Shown: one piece after another, positions 16,399 to 25,045 of the stretch
Numbering within the stretch: the stretch's first letter is position 1
Layout of the letters: every line of letters starts with the position of its first letter
DNA from: Thalassovita litoralis
GTDB taxonomy: Bacteria; Pseudomonadota; Alphaproteobacteria; Rhodobacterales; Rhodobacteraceae
Length of the DNA: 53,959 bases
Assembly (NCBI RefSeq): GCF_900182725.1
Contig: NZ_FXTO01000023.1
Span: 1-53,959, forward strand
Reading direction: 5' to 3'
Notes under the pieces: generated by a model
What the model saw: only the letters and a program-made list of their open reading frames with translations
What the model was told of the DNA's origin: nothing
Databases searched by the model: none
Translations under genes and position numbers: made by a program

Positions 16399-17952
16399 TC
16401 AGTTGATCGCGCGGTCGCGGTTTTCCCAGAACTTGCTGCGAATATCGCGTTTCAGCACTTTGCCAACGGTGCTGCGGGGCAGATCGTCCCAGATTTCCAC
16501 CGTTTTGGGGGCTTTGACGCTGCCCAGCAGGGCCTTGGCGTGGTCAATCAGCGTCGCTTCGGTCGTGGTTTGACCACCGCGTAGCTGCACCACGGCCTTG
16601 ACGGCCTCGCCCCATTTGTCATCGGGAACGCCGATCACGGCGCAATCCTGAACGGCGGGGTGTGACAGCATCGCCTGTTCCACTTCGGTGGAAAACACGT
16701 TGAACCCGCCGGTGATGATCATGTCTTTCATACGGTCAACAAGGTGGTAGTAGCCATCCGCATCCTTGAACGCGATATCCCCGGTCAGATGCCAGCCATT
16801 GACGGTTGCCGCTGCGGTGGCCTCGGGGTTTTTGTAATAGCCCATCATCACCAGATCGGACCGCACGGCCAGTTCCCCCCGTTCCCCATCGGGAACAGGA
16901 TTGCCACCTCCGTCCAGAATGGCCAGCTCCACATAGGGCGTGGCCTTTCCGCAGCTTGACAGAACCGAGTCAGAGGCGGGAACGCCGTTGGGGATATGTT
17001 CGGCGGGCGACAAATGGGTGCAGGTACAGGGGGCCTCGGACTGACCGAAGAACTGGGTCATGACGGGGCCAAAGACCGTGATCGCCTCTTTCAGCTTGGC
17101 AACAGACATCGGGGCGGCGCCATACAGGAAATACCGCAGGGAACTGTAATCGAACTGGCTGACCTGCGGATGGGCCAGCATCATGTAAATCACGGTCGGC
17201 GGCAGGAACAGATCGGTGACGCGGTGACGCGCAATCAACTGCATCAGGTTCAGCGGATCGGGCGAGGTGGTGATCACCGTCGTTCCCCCCTGCGCCATGA
17301 TCGGAAAGCAGATCAGCCCCGCCGCATGGGTCAAGGGTGCTGCCGCCAGATAGACGGGCGGTTCATCATGCGGGCAAAGTTCTACGACCGTGCGGCAAAA
17401 GACGGCGATGCTGTGGCGGCTGAGCATGGCCCCCTTGGGCATACCCGTGGTCCCACCCGTAGGCAGGATCATAGACAAGCTGTGGGGGTCTTGTTGTGCG
17501 GGGGCGGCAATGTCAGAAACATCACCCAGCCAGTTTTCAAGACTGGGGTCCCCGTTCATTGGTTGATCCACACACACGAAGATTTCCACTTTGGGCAGGC
17601 CATCGCGAATGTCCTGTACCGTGGCGGCCATGCTGGAGTGATAGAACAACACCTGCGCATCAAACGCATCACACAGGTAACGGTTGTTGTCCGGTGTGTT
17701 CTTGGCGTTCAGCGGCACCCATGTCATGCCCGCCTTCAGAATGCCAAACACACAGGTAAAGGCGATGGCGTCATTGGGGCTGAGGACCGCACCTTGTACG
17801 CCATCCTGATACCCACAAGCGTTCAGCTTGTTGGCGATACGGTTGATCAGGCGGCCAACCTCTTGGTAGGTCCAGCTTTGGTCGCCAAAGATAAAGCAGG
17901 CCCGATCCGGGTGGTTTGCCAAACCTTTTTCAAATGCAGAAATCGCGTCCAT
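16399..17952 (-). CDS. Acyl-CoA synthetase (class I adenylate-forming)
   Basis: The 517-residue ligase has the P-loop PTGGTTGMPKG (164-174), FFGQSEAP as the A5 region, LTGDIAF...DRMKDMIITGG and catalytic K498 in RSTVGKVLKRD. It shares start pattern (LANHPD/LANPDK), length and motif positions with the ligase at 25913-27463, so they are paralogues. It follows the thiolase gene by 11 bp and closes a five-gene operon: TRAP P-Q-M, thiolase, ligase. The likely role is CoA activation of the acid imported by that TRAP system, followed by thiolytic cleavage. Confidence 0.87.
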   Translation of the reverse strand: MDAISAFEKGLANHPDRACFIFGDQSWTYQEVGRLINRIANKLNACGYQDGVQGAVLSPNDAIAFTCVFGILKAGMTWVPLNAKNTPDNNRYLCDAFDAQVLFYHSSMAATVQDIRDGLPKVEIFVCVDQPMNGDPSLENWLGDVSDIAAPAQQDPHSLSMILPTGGTTGMPKGAMLSRHSIAVFCRTVVELCPHDEPPVYLAAAPLTHAAGLICFPIMAQGGTTVITTSPDPLNLMQLIARHRVTDLFLPPTVIYMMLAHPQVSQFDYSSLRYFLYGAAPMSVAKLKEAITVFGPVMTQFFGQSEAPCTCTHLSPAEHIPNGVPASDSVLSSCGKATPYVELAILDGGGNPVPDGERGELAVRSDLVMMGYYKNPEATAAATVNGWHLTGDIAFKDADGYYHLVDRMKDMIITGGFNVFSTEVEQAMLSHPAVQDCAVIGVPDDKWGEAVKAVVQLRGGQTTTEATLIDHAKALLGSVKAPKTVEIWDDLPRSTVGKVLKRDIRSKFWENRDRAIN

Positions 17953-17963
17953 TGTCTTACCCC

Positions 17964-19190
17964 TCAGTTGGTTCCAAGAATTGTTACGCAGGCGCTGGCC
18001 TCTTCCACGCCCAGCAGGCCGCCGCCGTTTTCGGCAATGCCGAAACGTGCGTTTTCCACCTGCCGCGCCCCGGCCTGTCCGCGTAGCTGATGTGTCAGTT
18101 CATAAATCTGGCCCAAACCCGTTGCGCCGATCGGGTGGCCCTTGCTTTCCAATCCGCCCGACGGGTTGATCGGGATGCGCCCGCCCAACCGGGTTGCGCC
18201 GCTTTCCGCCAAGGCACCGCCTTCGCCGATGGGGGCGAAGCCCAGACATTCGGACTGGATGATCTCACCAAAGGCGGCGGCATCGTGAACTTCGGCCACG
18301 CTCATGTCTTGCGGGCCGACACCGGCCTGTTCATAGGCGGCTTTCGCGGCCAGCGCAGTGATGTGGTTGGCGTAATCGCGTGGGTCGCGTACCGTGCTGG
18401 ACCGCATGATTGCGGCCAGAATTTTCACGGGCTGACCTGTGAACCGGGGCAGCATATCCGCGCTGACAACCACGGCTGCCGCCGCCCCATCGCTGACCGG
18501 GGAACACATTGGCACTGTCAGCGGCCCGGTGACGACCGGCGCGGCCAGCACCTCTTCGATGCTCATGTCTTTCTGATACTGGGATTTCGGGTTCATCGTG
18601 GAATGGAAATGGTTTTTCGATGACACGGCGGCCATCTGGCGCTGCGTGGTGCCGAAGGCGTCCATGTGGTGCCGCGCCATGTGGTTGTAGAGATCCATAA
18701 ACATGGAACGTTTCTGCGCCGCACCCGGCGGGGTGTCGGGGGTGAAATAGCCACCGATCAGGGTTTCGATATTCTGCTCTGGCGTGTGAACATCCCAGCC
18801 CGCGCTGAAAATCCCAAAGCTTTTGGCCTTGTCCTCGGACAGCAGTTTTTCCGCGCCAACGGCCAGCACCACATCGGCAGCGCCGCTGCGCACATGATTG
18901 ACGGCCATATGCAGCGCGGTGCTGGCGGTGGCACAGGCGTTTTCGACATTGACCACTGGAATGCTGTGAATGCCCATCGCCCCCAGCGCGATCTGACCGG
19001 GGATGATATATTGCCCCTCCATGATGCCTTGTGCGGTGTTGCCGAAATAGGCGGCCTGTATATCGTCAACCGTTGCACCCGCGTCTTGCAGGGCGTCGGT
19101 GACGGCTTCTTGGGTCAGTGATTTCACGCTTCGGGTCAGGTGGCGGCCAAACTTCGTCATGCCGACGCCGATGATGTAAACGTCTTTCAT
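17964..19190 (-). CDS. Thiolase-fold acetyl-CoA acetyltransferase (SCP-x/lipid-transfer type)
   Basis: The 408-residue protein belongs to the SCP-x-like thiolases lacking the sterol-carrier domain. It starts with YIIGVGMTKFGRH, has the nucleophilic cysteine C86 in NACATAS, an HDAA motif in place of the usual NEAF, and ESKGHPIGATGLGQ with the second active-site region. It would cleave a 3-oxoacyl-CoA with CoA. It lies between TRAP dctM (48-bp gap) and the ligase (11-bp gap). A paralogue of 393 residues is encoded at 23816. Confidence 0.85.
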   Translation of the reverse strand: MKDVYIIGVGMTKFGRHLTRSVKSLTQEAVTDALQDAGATVDDIQAAYFGNTAQGIMEGQYIIPGQIALGAMGIHSIPVVNVENACATASTALHMAVNHVRSGAADVVLAVGAEKLLSEDKAKSFGIFSAGWDVHTPEQNIETLIGGYFTPDTPPGAAQKRSMFMDLYNHMARHHMDAFGTTQRQMAAVSSKNHFHSTMNPKSQYQKDMSIEEVLAAPVVTGPLTVPMCSPVSDGAAAAVVVSADMLPRFTGQPVKILAAIMRSSTVRDPRDYANHITALAAKAAYEQAGVGPQDMSVAEVHDAAAFGEIIQSECLGFAPIGEGGALAESGATRLGGRIPINPSGGLESKGHPIGATGLGQIYELTHQLRGQAGARQVENARFGIAENGGGLLGVEEASACVTILGTN

Positions 19191-19238
19191 GGGTATGCTC
19201 CTGTTGAATGGTTGGTGCGCCCTTGGCGGCGGGGGGGG

Positions 19239-20519
19239 TTAGAAAAGCATCCCCGGCAGCCAAAGCACGATTTGCGGAAAGACCGTGAAAAGGACGACCG
19301 CCCCCAACATGATCAGGAAGAAGGGAAAAGTGGCGCGGGCGATTTCCCCGATGGGTGCATTCGAGATGGATTGCACGATGAACAGGTTGAACCCCACCGG
19401 CGGCGTCATCAGCCCCAGTTCAATCATCAGCACAAGGAAAACGCCGAACCAGATCGGATCAATTCCGGCGGCCATGATGATCGGCATGACCAGCGGCAAA
19501 GAGACCACCATGATCGAAATGCCATCCAGAAACAGACCCAGAAAGATATAGAATATCGCAATGGCAATCAGCAGCATGGTCATGCTCAGGTTCAGGCTGA
19601 GGACCCAGTTCACCAAGGCTTGTGGGATGCCCACGATCCCAGCCGCAGCGGACATGAAGGACGCCGCGATCACCACAGCCCCCATGACACAGGTCAGCCG
19701 CGTGGCTGCAATGAGCGAGTCACGGATCAGTTCCCACGTCATGCGCCGTTCGATCAGGATCAGCACAGCCGCCCCGGCAACGCCTACGGCTGCCGCTTCG
19801 GTCGGGGATGCGATACCGCCGTAGATACTGCCCAGCACGGCCACCACCAGCGCAAGGATCGGCAACAGACCGAACAGCGCCCGCATATTCGCGGGTTTGG
19901 GATCGACCGTGGCCTTGCCGCCGCGCAGGGCGATATAGGCGGAATACATCAGCGCCAGCACCAGACCGGGCACCAGCCCCGCCGCGAACAGGCGCAGGAT
20001 GGAAACATCCCCGATTACGCCGTACACGATCATGGCAATCGACGGTGGGATCAGCAGTCCAAAAGACCCAGCCCCGGCCAGCGATCCCAACACAAGGCGG
20101 CGATCATACCCACGCCCCAGCAATTCCGGCACACTGATCCGCCCGATGGTGGCCGTTGTCGCCGCAGACGACCCGGACACAGCGGCAAAGGTGGTGCAGC
20201 CCGCCACGTTCACATGCAGCAACCCGCCCGGAAAATGCCGGAATATCGGCACCAGCCCCTCGAACAGACGTTTGGACAGATCGGCCCGAAACAGCATTTC
20301 CCCCATCAGCAAAAACAGCGGAATGGCTGACATTTCCCATGACCGGGATGCGCGTACAGATACCTTGGCCGCCAGAATCCCCGCTTTGTCAAAACTAAAA
20401 TCTCCGCCCAGCACCATGATCAGCGTGGCGACGACGAACAGTGTGGCAAAGGCCCAAAGCCCCAGCGCCAGCCCGCCGATAAAGATGACAAACAGGATAA
20501 GTGCGATTTCAAATTCCAT
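19239..20519 (-). CDS. TRAP transporter large permease (DctM family)
   Basis: The 426-residue multi-span membrane protein carries family segments AIPLFLLMGEMLFRADLSKRL, SGSSAATTATIGRISVPELL and GLMTPPVGFNLFIV. It forms the transport channel with the small permease whose gene end it overlaps by 11 bases (20509-20519). It is followed by the thiolase gene, linking transport to beta-keto acid cleavage. Confidence 0.92.
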   Translation of the reverse strand: MEFEIALILFVIFIGGLALGLWAFATLFVVATLIMVLGGDFSFDKAGILAAKVSVRASRSWEMSAIPLFLLMGEMLFRADLSKRLFEGLVPIFRHFPGGLLHVNVAGCTTFAAVSGSSAATTATIGRISVPELLGRGYDRRLVLGSLAGAGSFGLLIPPSIAMIVYGVIGDVSILRLFAAGLVPGLVLALMYSAYIALRGGKATVDPKPANMRALFGLLPILALVVAVLGSIYGGIASPTEAAAVGVAGAAVLILIERRMTWELIRDSLIAATRLTCVMGAVVIAASFMSAAAGIVGIPQALVNWVLSLNLSMTMLLIAIAIFYIFLGLFLDGISIMVVSLPLVMPIIMAAGIDPIWFGVFLVLMIELGLMTPPVGFNLFIVQSISNAPIGEIARATFPFFLIMLGAVVLFTVFPQIVLWLPGMLF

Positions 20520-21027
20520 GATCGGATGCCCCTTTGGTGGTGCTTGGGGTGGGCAGCAGCAGGCTTAGCCCGTGAAACAGCAGGATCAGCGCCAATGCTG
20601 AAACCCCGAACAGGGCAACCGCTTCGGGCAACCACAGCGGAAAGGGGACCACCCCATAAGATGTGGCACCCCGATCGAACAGCTTCAGCGTGGCGCGCAG
20701 GATGTAGCGCGCCCAAAACAGGGCAAAGCCAAGAGCAACCAGCGTCATGCACAGTTCCAGCGCCCGTTGCTGGCGTTTGCCCAGCCGGTCGCTGACCAGG
20801 GTCAGCCGGATCATGGCCCCGTCTTTGAACGTCGGGGCCAGCGCAAGAAGGATCGCTGCGGACACCAGATACCCCGCGACTTCCTCGGTCACGAGCAATG
20901 AACTGCTAAAGACGGACCGCAGGACGATCTCAGTCAGGATCAGGATCACCAGACCGGCGACTGCGGTCGCCGCGCCGATCATGCAAATTGCACAAATACT
21001 GTTGGAAAGGCGTCGAACAAAAGCCAT
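20509..21027 (-). CDS. TRAP transporter small permease (DctQ family)
   Basis: A 172-residue protein with four hydrophobic segments in the DctQ arrangement, including the TEEVAGYLVSAAILLALAPT region and LFDRGATSYGVVPFPLWLP before the last helix. It lies 90 bp after the binding-protein gene; that gap holds a strong stem-loop at 21054-21082. Confidence 0.88.
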   Translation of the reverse strand: MAFVRRLSNSICAICMIGAATAVAGLVILILTEIVLRSVFSSSLLVTEEVAGYLVSAAILLALAPTFKDGAMIRLTLVSDRLGKRQQRALELCMTLVALGFALFWARYILRATLKLFDRGATSYGVVPFPLWLPEAVALFGVSALALILLFHGLSLLLPTPSTTKGASDHGI

Positions 21028-21053
21028 GTCATTCTCCGGGCAAAGGGAATGCG

Positions 21054-21082
21054 GCAGGCGGCCAGCCTGTTGGGCCGCCTGC
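21054..21082 (-). other. Intercistronic stem-loop after TRAP binding-protein gene
   Basis: GCAGGCGGC (21054-21062) and GCCGCCTGC (21074-21082) form a perfect 9-bp stem with an 11-base loop, placed between dctP-type and dctQ-type genes. There is no U-tract on the minus strand. It parallels the hairpins at 11032 and 41258. Confidence 0.55.
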
Positions 21083-21117
21083 GGATGTTTTCGAACGGTT
21101 GTCGAAAGATCGGGGAA

Positions 21118-22101
21118 TTATTTGTTCTGGATCTGGTTGAACAGGGCTTCGCCTTTGGGGCCAGCCTGCTTCACCCATTCCGCCGCCGACTGGCGCGAAA
21201 TTTCCCCGAACCGGGCTTTCAGCGCATCATCTGCGGTTTCGTGGATGGTGATCCCGTTTTCACGGAACGCGGCCTTGAAGGTTTCAATCGCGGCCTGTGC
21301 TGCGGTCCAGTTGGTTTCGGTGTAGACCTTCCCGGCCTGAATCAGAGCGTCCTGATATTTTTCAGGCAGATCGTCAAACGCATCCCGCGACACATGCAGC
21401 AGGGTGACAGGGGTGGAATACCCGATATCGCTGAAATCGGTAATGCCCAGATCCCATGCCTTGATCGTTGCGCCGCCAACTGACGAGGTCAGAACCGCGT
21501 CAATGACACCCGAGGACAGCGAAGGTACAACATCGCTCCAGGCCAGTTGCACGGGGGTCGCGCCAACCTCGCTAAAGGCATTGGCGGAAAATGAATCGTA
21601 GGTGCGGATTTTCACTCCGGCGAAATCCTCGACGCTGGTCATCTTGTGCTTGCCGAAAATGCCGACGGCGGGGAACGTCCCCCAGCCGATCATGATCTGA
21701 TCGTGATTTTCAAACGCCGCCTGAAATTCAGGGGTCACGATGGCCATCATGCGCTGCACATCGTCATTCGTCGGCGCGACAAAGGGCAGACCGACAACGC
21801 CGAACACCTGCTCATACCCGATCAGCGCCGCTGCCCCGGTTTCGGCCACTTCGACCACACCATCGCGCACAACTTCGAAATTGTCTGCGGCTTTGAAGCC
21901 CAATGAACCGTCAAGGTTCAGTTCAAGGGTAAAGCCGCCGTCGGTCAGACGCGACAGTTCTTCGGCCATTGCGGTGAACGACGCCCCGACATGGGATTTC
22001 GACGGATAGTCCGATGTCACCCGCCATTTCACATCCTGCGCGGACAGGGTGGTTGCGGTCAGCGTGGCAGCAACGCTGCCGATTAGCAGTGCGGTTTTCA
22101 T
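21118..22101 (-). CDS. TRAP transporter substrate-binding protein (DctP family)
   Basis: The 327-residue periplasmic protein has a signal peptide (MKTALLIGSVA...LSA, cleavage near residue 25). It shows TSDYPSKSHVG, EDFAGVKIRTYDSFSANAF with the ligand-binding arginine, and VGATPVQLAWSDVVPSLSSGVIDA. ATG 22101 has AGGAGGAG upstream; the frame is open further but without signal-peptide logic. First gene of the operon, 157 bp from the divergent MarR gene. It is only distantly similar to the DctP protein at 11103, so a different acid is expected. Confidence 0.9.
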   Translation of the reverse strand: MKTALLIGSVAATLTATTLSAQDVKWRVTSDYPSKSHVGASFTAMAEELSRLTDGGFTLELNLDGSLGFKAADNFEVVRDGVVEVAETGAAALIGYEQVFGVVGLPFVAPTNDDVQRMMAIVTPEFQAAFENHDQIMIGWGTFPAVGIFGKHKMTSVEDFAGVKIRTYDSFSANAFSEVGATPVQLAWSDVVPSLSSGVIDAVLTSSVGGATIKAWDLGITDFSDIGYSTPVTLLHVSRDAFDDLPEKYQDALIQAGKVYTETNWTAAQAAIETFKAAFRENGITIHETADDALKARFGEISRQSAAEWVKQAGPKGEALFNQIQNK

Positions 22102-22171
22102 GTCTCTTACTCCTCCTGAAGAGTTCGGGCGCCGAATCTGGCAGCTCACAAGAAAGCTATCCATTGCAGAA

Positions 22172-22192
22172 TATATATGCAAGACATATATA
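22172..22192. promoter_or_regulatory. Perfect 21-bp palindrome, probable MarR operator
   Basis: TATATATG-CAAGA-CATATATA has two perfect 8-bp arms and a 5-bp spacer. It sits between the divergent starts of the TRAP binding protein (22101) and the MarR regulator (22259), where it could overlap the promoters of both. Size and symmetry fit a dimeric MarR site. Confidence 0.7.
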
Positions 22193-22258
22193 CTATGTAC
22201 TGCATTGTTGCTATTTATGCGGCGGCGCGGCAAAACGGATGGAACAGGAAACAACTTG

Positions 22259-22777
22259 ATGCGCGACATGACAGATTTTCACGAACTCCCGGATGCCGTG
22301 CATATTTGCGCTTCGGAACTTGCGTTCTGGGGGCCGCGTTTTGCGATGGTTGCCGCGAATGAAAAGCTGGCCGAAATGGGGCTGACGCGGTCGCATTTTC
22401 GCGTGATGTATTTCGTGCGGTTTCGCGGCGGTATCCGCACGAACGAACTGCAAGAACTGTTGATGATCAACGCCGCCAGCCTGAATCGCGTGATGAAGGA
22501 ACTGGTTCGCGATGGCATGATTGAGCAGGTCACAGATAACGAGGATCGGCGGTTTCGCCATCACTATGTTACTGACAAAGCGATAAAAGTTTTGGACATC
22601 GCCTTTGCAGAGCAAAAGGCGACGCTGGACAAGGCCTTTGCCGAGGTTGGCGAAACTGCGATCCGTCATTTCCTTGAGGTGCTGTATCATCTGGTCCCGC
22701 CGGAACGGCGGGCTTATCTGACGATCCAGCCACAGGATATTCCTTCTGGTGCTTTTGCAAACCCGACGGAACGCTAG
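22259..22777 (+). CDS. MarR-family transcriptional regulator
   Basis: The 172-residue winged-helix protein has helices around HFRVMYFVRFRGGIRTNELQ, recognition region INAASLNRVMKELVRDGMIEQV and a wing with DNEDRRFRHHYVT, the D-x-R signature of MarR proteins. ATG 22259 follows AGGAAA. It is divergent from the TRAP/thiolase/ligase operon with a perfect palindrome between, so it is probably a repressor relieved by the transported acid or its CoA ester. Confidence 0.88.
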   Translation: MRDMTDFHELPDAVHICASELAFWGPRFAMVAANEKLAEMGLTRSHFRVMYFVRFRGGIRTNELQELLMINAASLNRVMKELVRDGMIEQVTDNEDRRFRHHYVTDKAIKVLDIAFAEQKATLDKAFAEVGETAIRHFLEVLYHLVPPERRAYLTIQPQDIPSGAFANPTER

Positions 22778-22822
22778 CGGCACCCTTGTCACTACGATCT
22801 GATAATGTCCGGCAACCGGCTG

Positions 22823-23719
22823 TCATCCTGTGGGTGGGAACCGGATCAGCGCGGCCACCAGCCTGCGCATGATGGCAGTGTTGCGCAGCGATTTCTGAAC
22901 CGCCACGGCCATTGGGATCGGGGTGCCTAGTTTGAAATTCAGCGCCACGAACCGTTGATTGAACCCCTGTGTCCGCGCGAAATTGTCTTGGACAATGCCG
23001 ATGGCGTCACCCGTTTCAACCAGCCGCGAGGCGATTTGATAGCTGCCAATGATATGCAATCGTCGCATCGGATCACCCCCAAGCGATGCCAGAACCTCCA
23101 GCAATGGGGGGACAATCGGGTTTTGGGTATCCGGTGCGACAATGGGATAGCGGGTTATGTCATCCACGCTTAGCCCGCCCCGTGTCGTCAGCGGGTGGCC
23201 CTTGCGGACATAAAGCAGCGGTTTCAGATCGGGCAGGGGGGTGCAAACCGTGCGGGGGTCTTCGTCCAGCACGCGGCGGGGGCCGACAACGGCATCGACA
23301 TCCCCCTGCCGAAGCTGTTGCAGCGACACATCCAGCGGCATGGCAAACAGATGCAATCGCAAATCTGGGTCCGAAGCGATCACATCCAGCACCGCCCGGT
23401 TCATCAGCCCCTCAAGCGACGCCGGTGTGACAGCCACGCGCAACAGCGCCTCGCGTTTCTGGCGGGCGGCGGCCATGTCCGCGCCCAGCGTTTCCACATC
23501 AGACAGGATACGGGCGGCGCGGTCGATAAAGGCACGACCATCCGGCGTGGTATCAACCCCACGGGCGCGACGGTCAAACAGGGTCAGGCCCAGTTCGGTT
23601 TCAATATCCGCAACGGCCTTTGTCACCGCGGATTGGCTGATGTTCAGCGTTTTAGCAGCGACCGAAACCGATTGCGCGCGATCCACCGCGACAACATATT
23701 TCAGCTTGGTGAAATTCAT
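22823..23719 (-). CDS. LysR-family transcriptional regulator
   Basis: The 298-residue protein starts with the LysR helix-turn-helix (SVSVAAKTLNISQSAVTKAVADIETELG) and continues with LFDRRARGVDTTPDGRAFIDRA and a periplasmic-binding-like effector domain. It is divergent from the thiolase gene at 23816 across 96 bp. That arrangement points to regulation of the thiolase; the effector is unknown. Confidence 0.9.
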   Translation of the reverse strand: MNFTKLKYVVAVDRAQSVSVAAKTLNISQSAVTKAVADIETELGLTLFDRRARGVDTTPDGRAFIDRAARILSDVETLGADMAAARQKREALLRVAVTPASLEGLMNRAVLDVIASDPDLRLHLFAMPLDVSLQQLRQGDVDAVVGPRRVLDEDPRTVCTPLPDLKPLLYVRKGHPLTTRGGLSVDDITRYPIVAPDTQNPIVPPLLEVLASLGGDPMRRLHIIGSYQIASRLVETGDAIGIVQDNFARTQGFNQRFVALNFKLGTPIPMAVAVQKSLRNTAIMRRLVAALIRFPPTG

Positions 23720-23727
23720 GCGCTATT

Positions 23728-23747
23728 CCAAACTTAGATATCTTTGG
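23728..23747. promoter_or_regulatory. Imperfect dyad in LysR/thiolase promoter
   Basis: CCAAA and TTTGG flank a 10-base centre that contains AGATATC. It lies 9 bases upstream of the LysR start and 69 bases upstream of the thiolase start, a usual place for an autoregulating LysR site. Confidence 0.4.
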
Positions 23748-23815
23748 ACAAAATTCTATTTGTTGAATTGATCGGTCAAGCGCAGAATTCGCCCGCACCA
23801 GACGGAGGAGCCACG

Positions 23816-24997
23816 ATGACCAAGACTATTGTTGCCGGTGTCGGCATGACCAAATTCGCCAAACCCGGCGCATCCGAAACCTATGACGTGATGGCCGAGG
23901 ATGCGATCCGTCAGGCATTGAAGGACGCCGGGATCGGGTTCGAAGATATTCAACAGGCCTATGCCGGGTATGTTTATGGCGACAGCACCTGTGGGCAAAA
24001 AGCGATTTATCGCGTTGGCATGACCGGGATTCCGGTGGTCAATGTGAACAATAACTGCTCCACCGGATCGACGGCGCTGTTTCTGGCGCGACAGGCGATT
24101 GAATACGGGATTGCCGATTGCGTGCTGGCTGTAGGGTTTGAACAGATGCAGCCCGGCGCGTTGGCATCGGTCTTTACTGACCGGCCCAGCCCGTTCGCGG
24201 ATTTCGATACCACCTGTGATGCGCTGGTCGACAATGCCGATATTCCGCTGGCGTTGCGCTATTTCGGGGGCGCAGGCAAAAGCCACATGGACAAATACGG
24301 CACCACGCTGGAAGATTTCGCCCGCATCCGCGCCAAGGCCAGCCGCCATGCCACCCGCAACCCGCTGGCGCTGTTCGATAAGGAAGTCTCGGTCGAGGAT
24401 GTGATGCAGGCGCCGGTGATGTGGCCCGGCGTGATGACGCGCCTGATGGCCTGCCCGCCCACCTGTGGCGGCGCGGCGGCGATCCTGTGTTCCGAAGATT
24501 TCGCACGCAAACACGGGATCGACAGCCGGGTTCAGATCACCGCGCAGGCGATGACCACGGACACCCCCGCCACCTTTGACGCGCGGGACATGATGCAATT
24601 GGTTGGCTACGACATGACTGCCGATGCCGCCCGTCAGGTTTACGAAGCCGCCGGGATCGGGGCCGAGGATGTGGATGTGGTCGAACTGCATGACTGTTTC
24701 GCCCATAACGAATTGATCACCTACGAAGGGCTGGGCCTGTGTCCCGAAGGTGGGGCGCAGAAGTTCATTGCCGATGGCGACAACACCTATGGCGGGAAAT
24801 ATGTGACGAACCCATCGGGCGGGCTGCTGAGCAAGGGGCACCCGCTGGGCGCGACCGGGCTGGCACAGTGTTATGAACTGACAGGTCAATTGCGCGGCAC
24901 CGCCGGGCAGCGGCAGGTTGAAGGCGCCAAAGTGGCGCTACAGCACAATCTGGGCCTTGGCGGGGCTTGTGTGGTCACGCTGTATCAACGCGCCTGA
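23816..24997 (+). CDS. Thiolase-fold acetyl-CoA acetyltransferase (SCP-x/lipid-transfer type)
   Basis: The 393-residue paralogue of the thiolase at 17964. It has VAGVGMTKFAKPG at the start, nucleophile C81 in NNNCSTGSTA, HDCFAHNE and LLSKGHPLGATGLAQCYELT. ATG 23816 follows GGAGGAG. It is transcribed alone, convergent with the carboxylase-type operon whose last gene ends at 25046. The gene lies directly beside an operon predicted to make a beta-ketoacyl-CoA, so it is the natural candidate for the cleaving step, though separate regulation by LysR leaves this open. Confidence 0.85.
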   Translation: MTKTIVAGVGMTKFAKPGASETYDVMAEDAIRQALKDAGIGFEDIQQAYAGYVYGDSTCGQKAIYRVGMTGIPVVNVNNNCSTGSTALFLARQAIEYGIADCVLAVGFEQMQPGALASVFTDRPSPFADFDTTCDALVDNADIPLALRYFGGAGKSHMDKYGTTLEDFARIRAKASRHATRNPLALFDKEVSVEDVMQAPVMWPGVMTRLMACPPTCGGAAAILCSEDFARKHGIDSRVQITAQAMTTDTPATFDARDMMQLVGYDMTADAARQVYEAAGIGAEDVDVVELHDCFAHNELITYEGLGLCPEGGAQKFIADGDNTYGGKYVTNPSGGLLSKGHPLGATGLAQCYELTGQLRGTAGQRQVEGAKVALQHNLGLGGACVVTLYQRA

Positions 24998-25005
24998 ATG
25001 AATGC

Positions 25006-25027
25006 GGCGGGGCATAACTGCCCCGCC
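25006..25027. terminator. Terminator hairpin between convergent genes
   Basis: GGCGGGGCA-TAAC-TGCCCCGCC is a perfect 9-bp stem just after the thiolase stop; AATTTT follows a few bases later on the plus strand. It separates the thiolase from the convergent SDR end. Confidence 0.65.
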
Positions 25028-25045
25028 ACCGCAATTTTGGATGCC

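Noticed and set aside
19140-20330. A 396-codon plus-strand frame opposite dctM
   Set aside because: Shadow of the permease; the product is an implausibly hydrophilic His/Gln/Arg-rich chain.
23756-24889. A 377-codon minus-strand frame over the thiolase gene
   Set aside because: Antisense shadow of a well-conserved thiolase with intact catalytic motifs.
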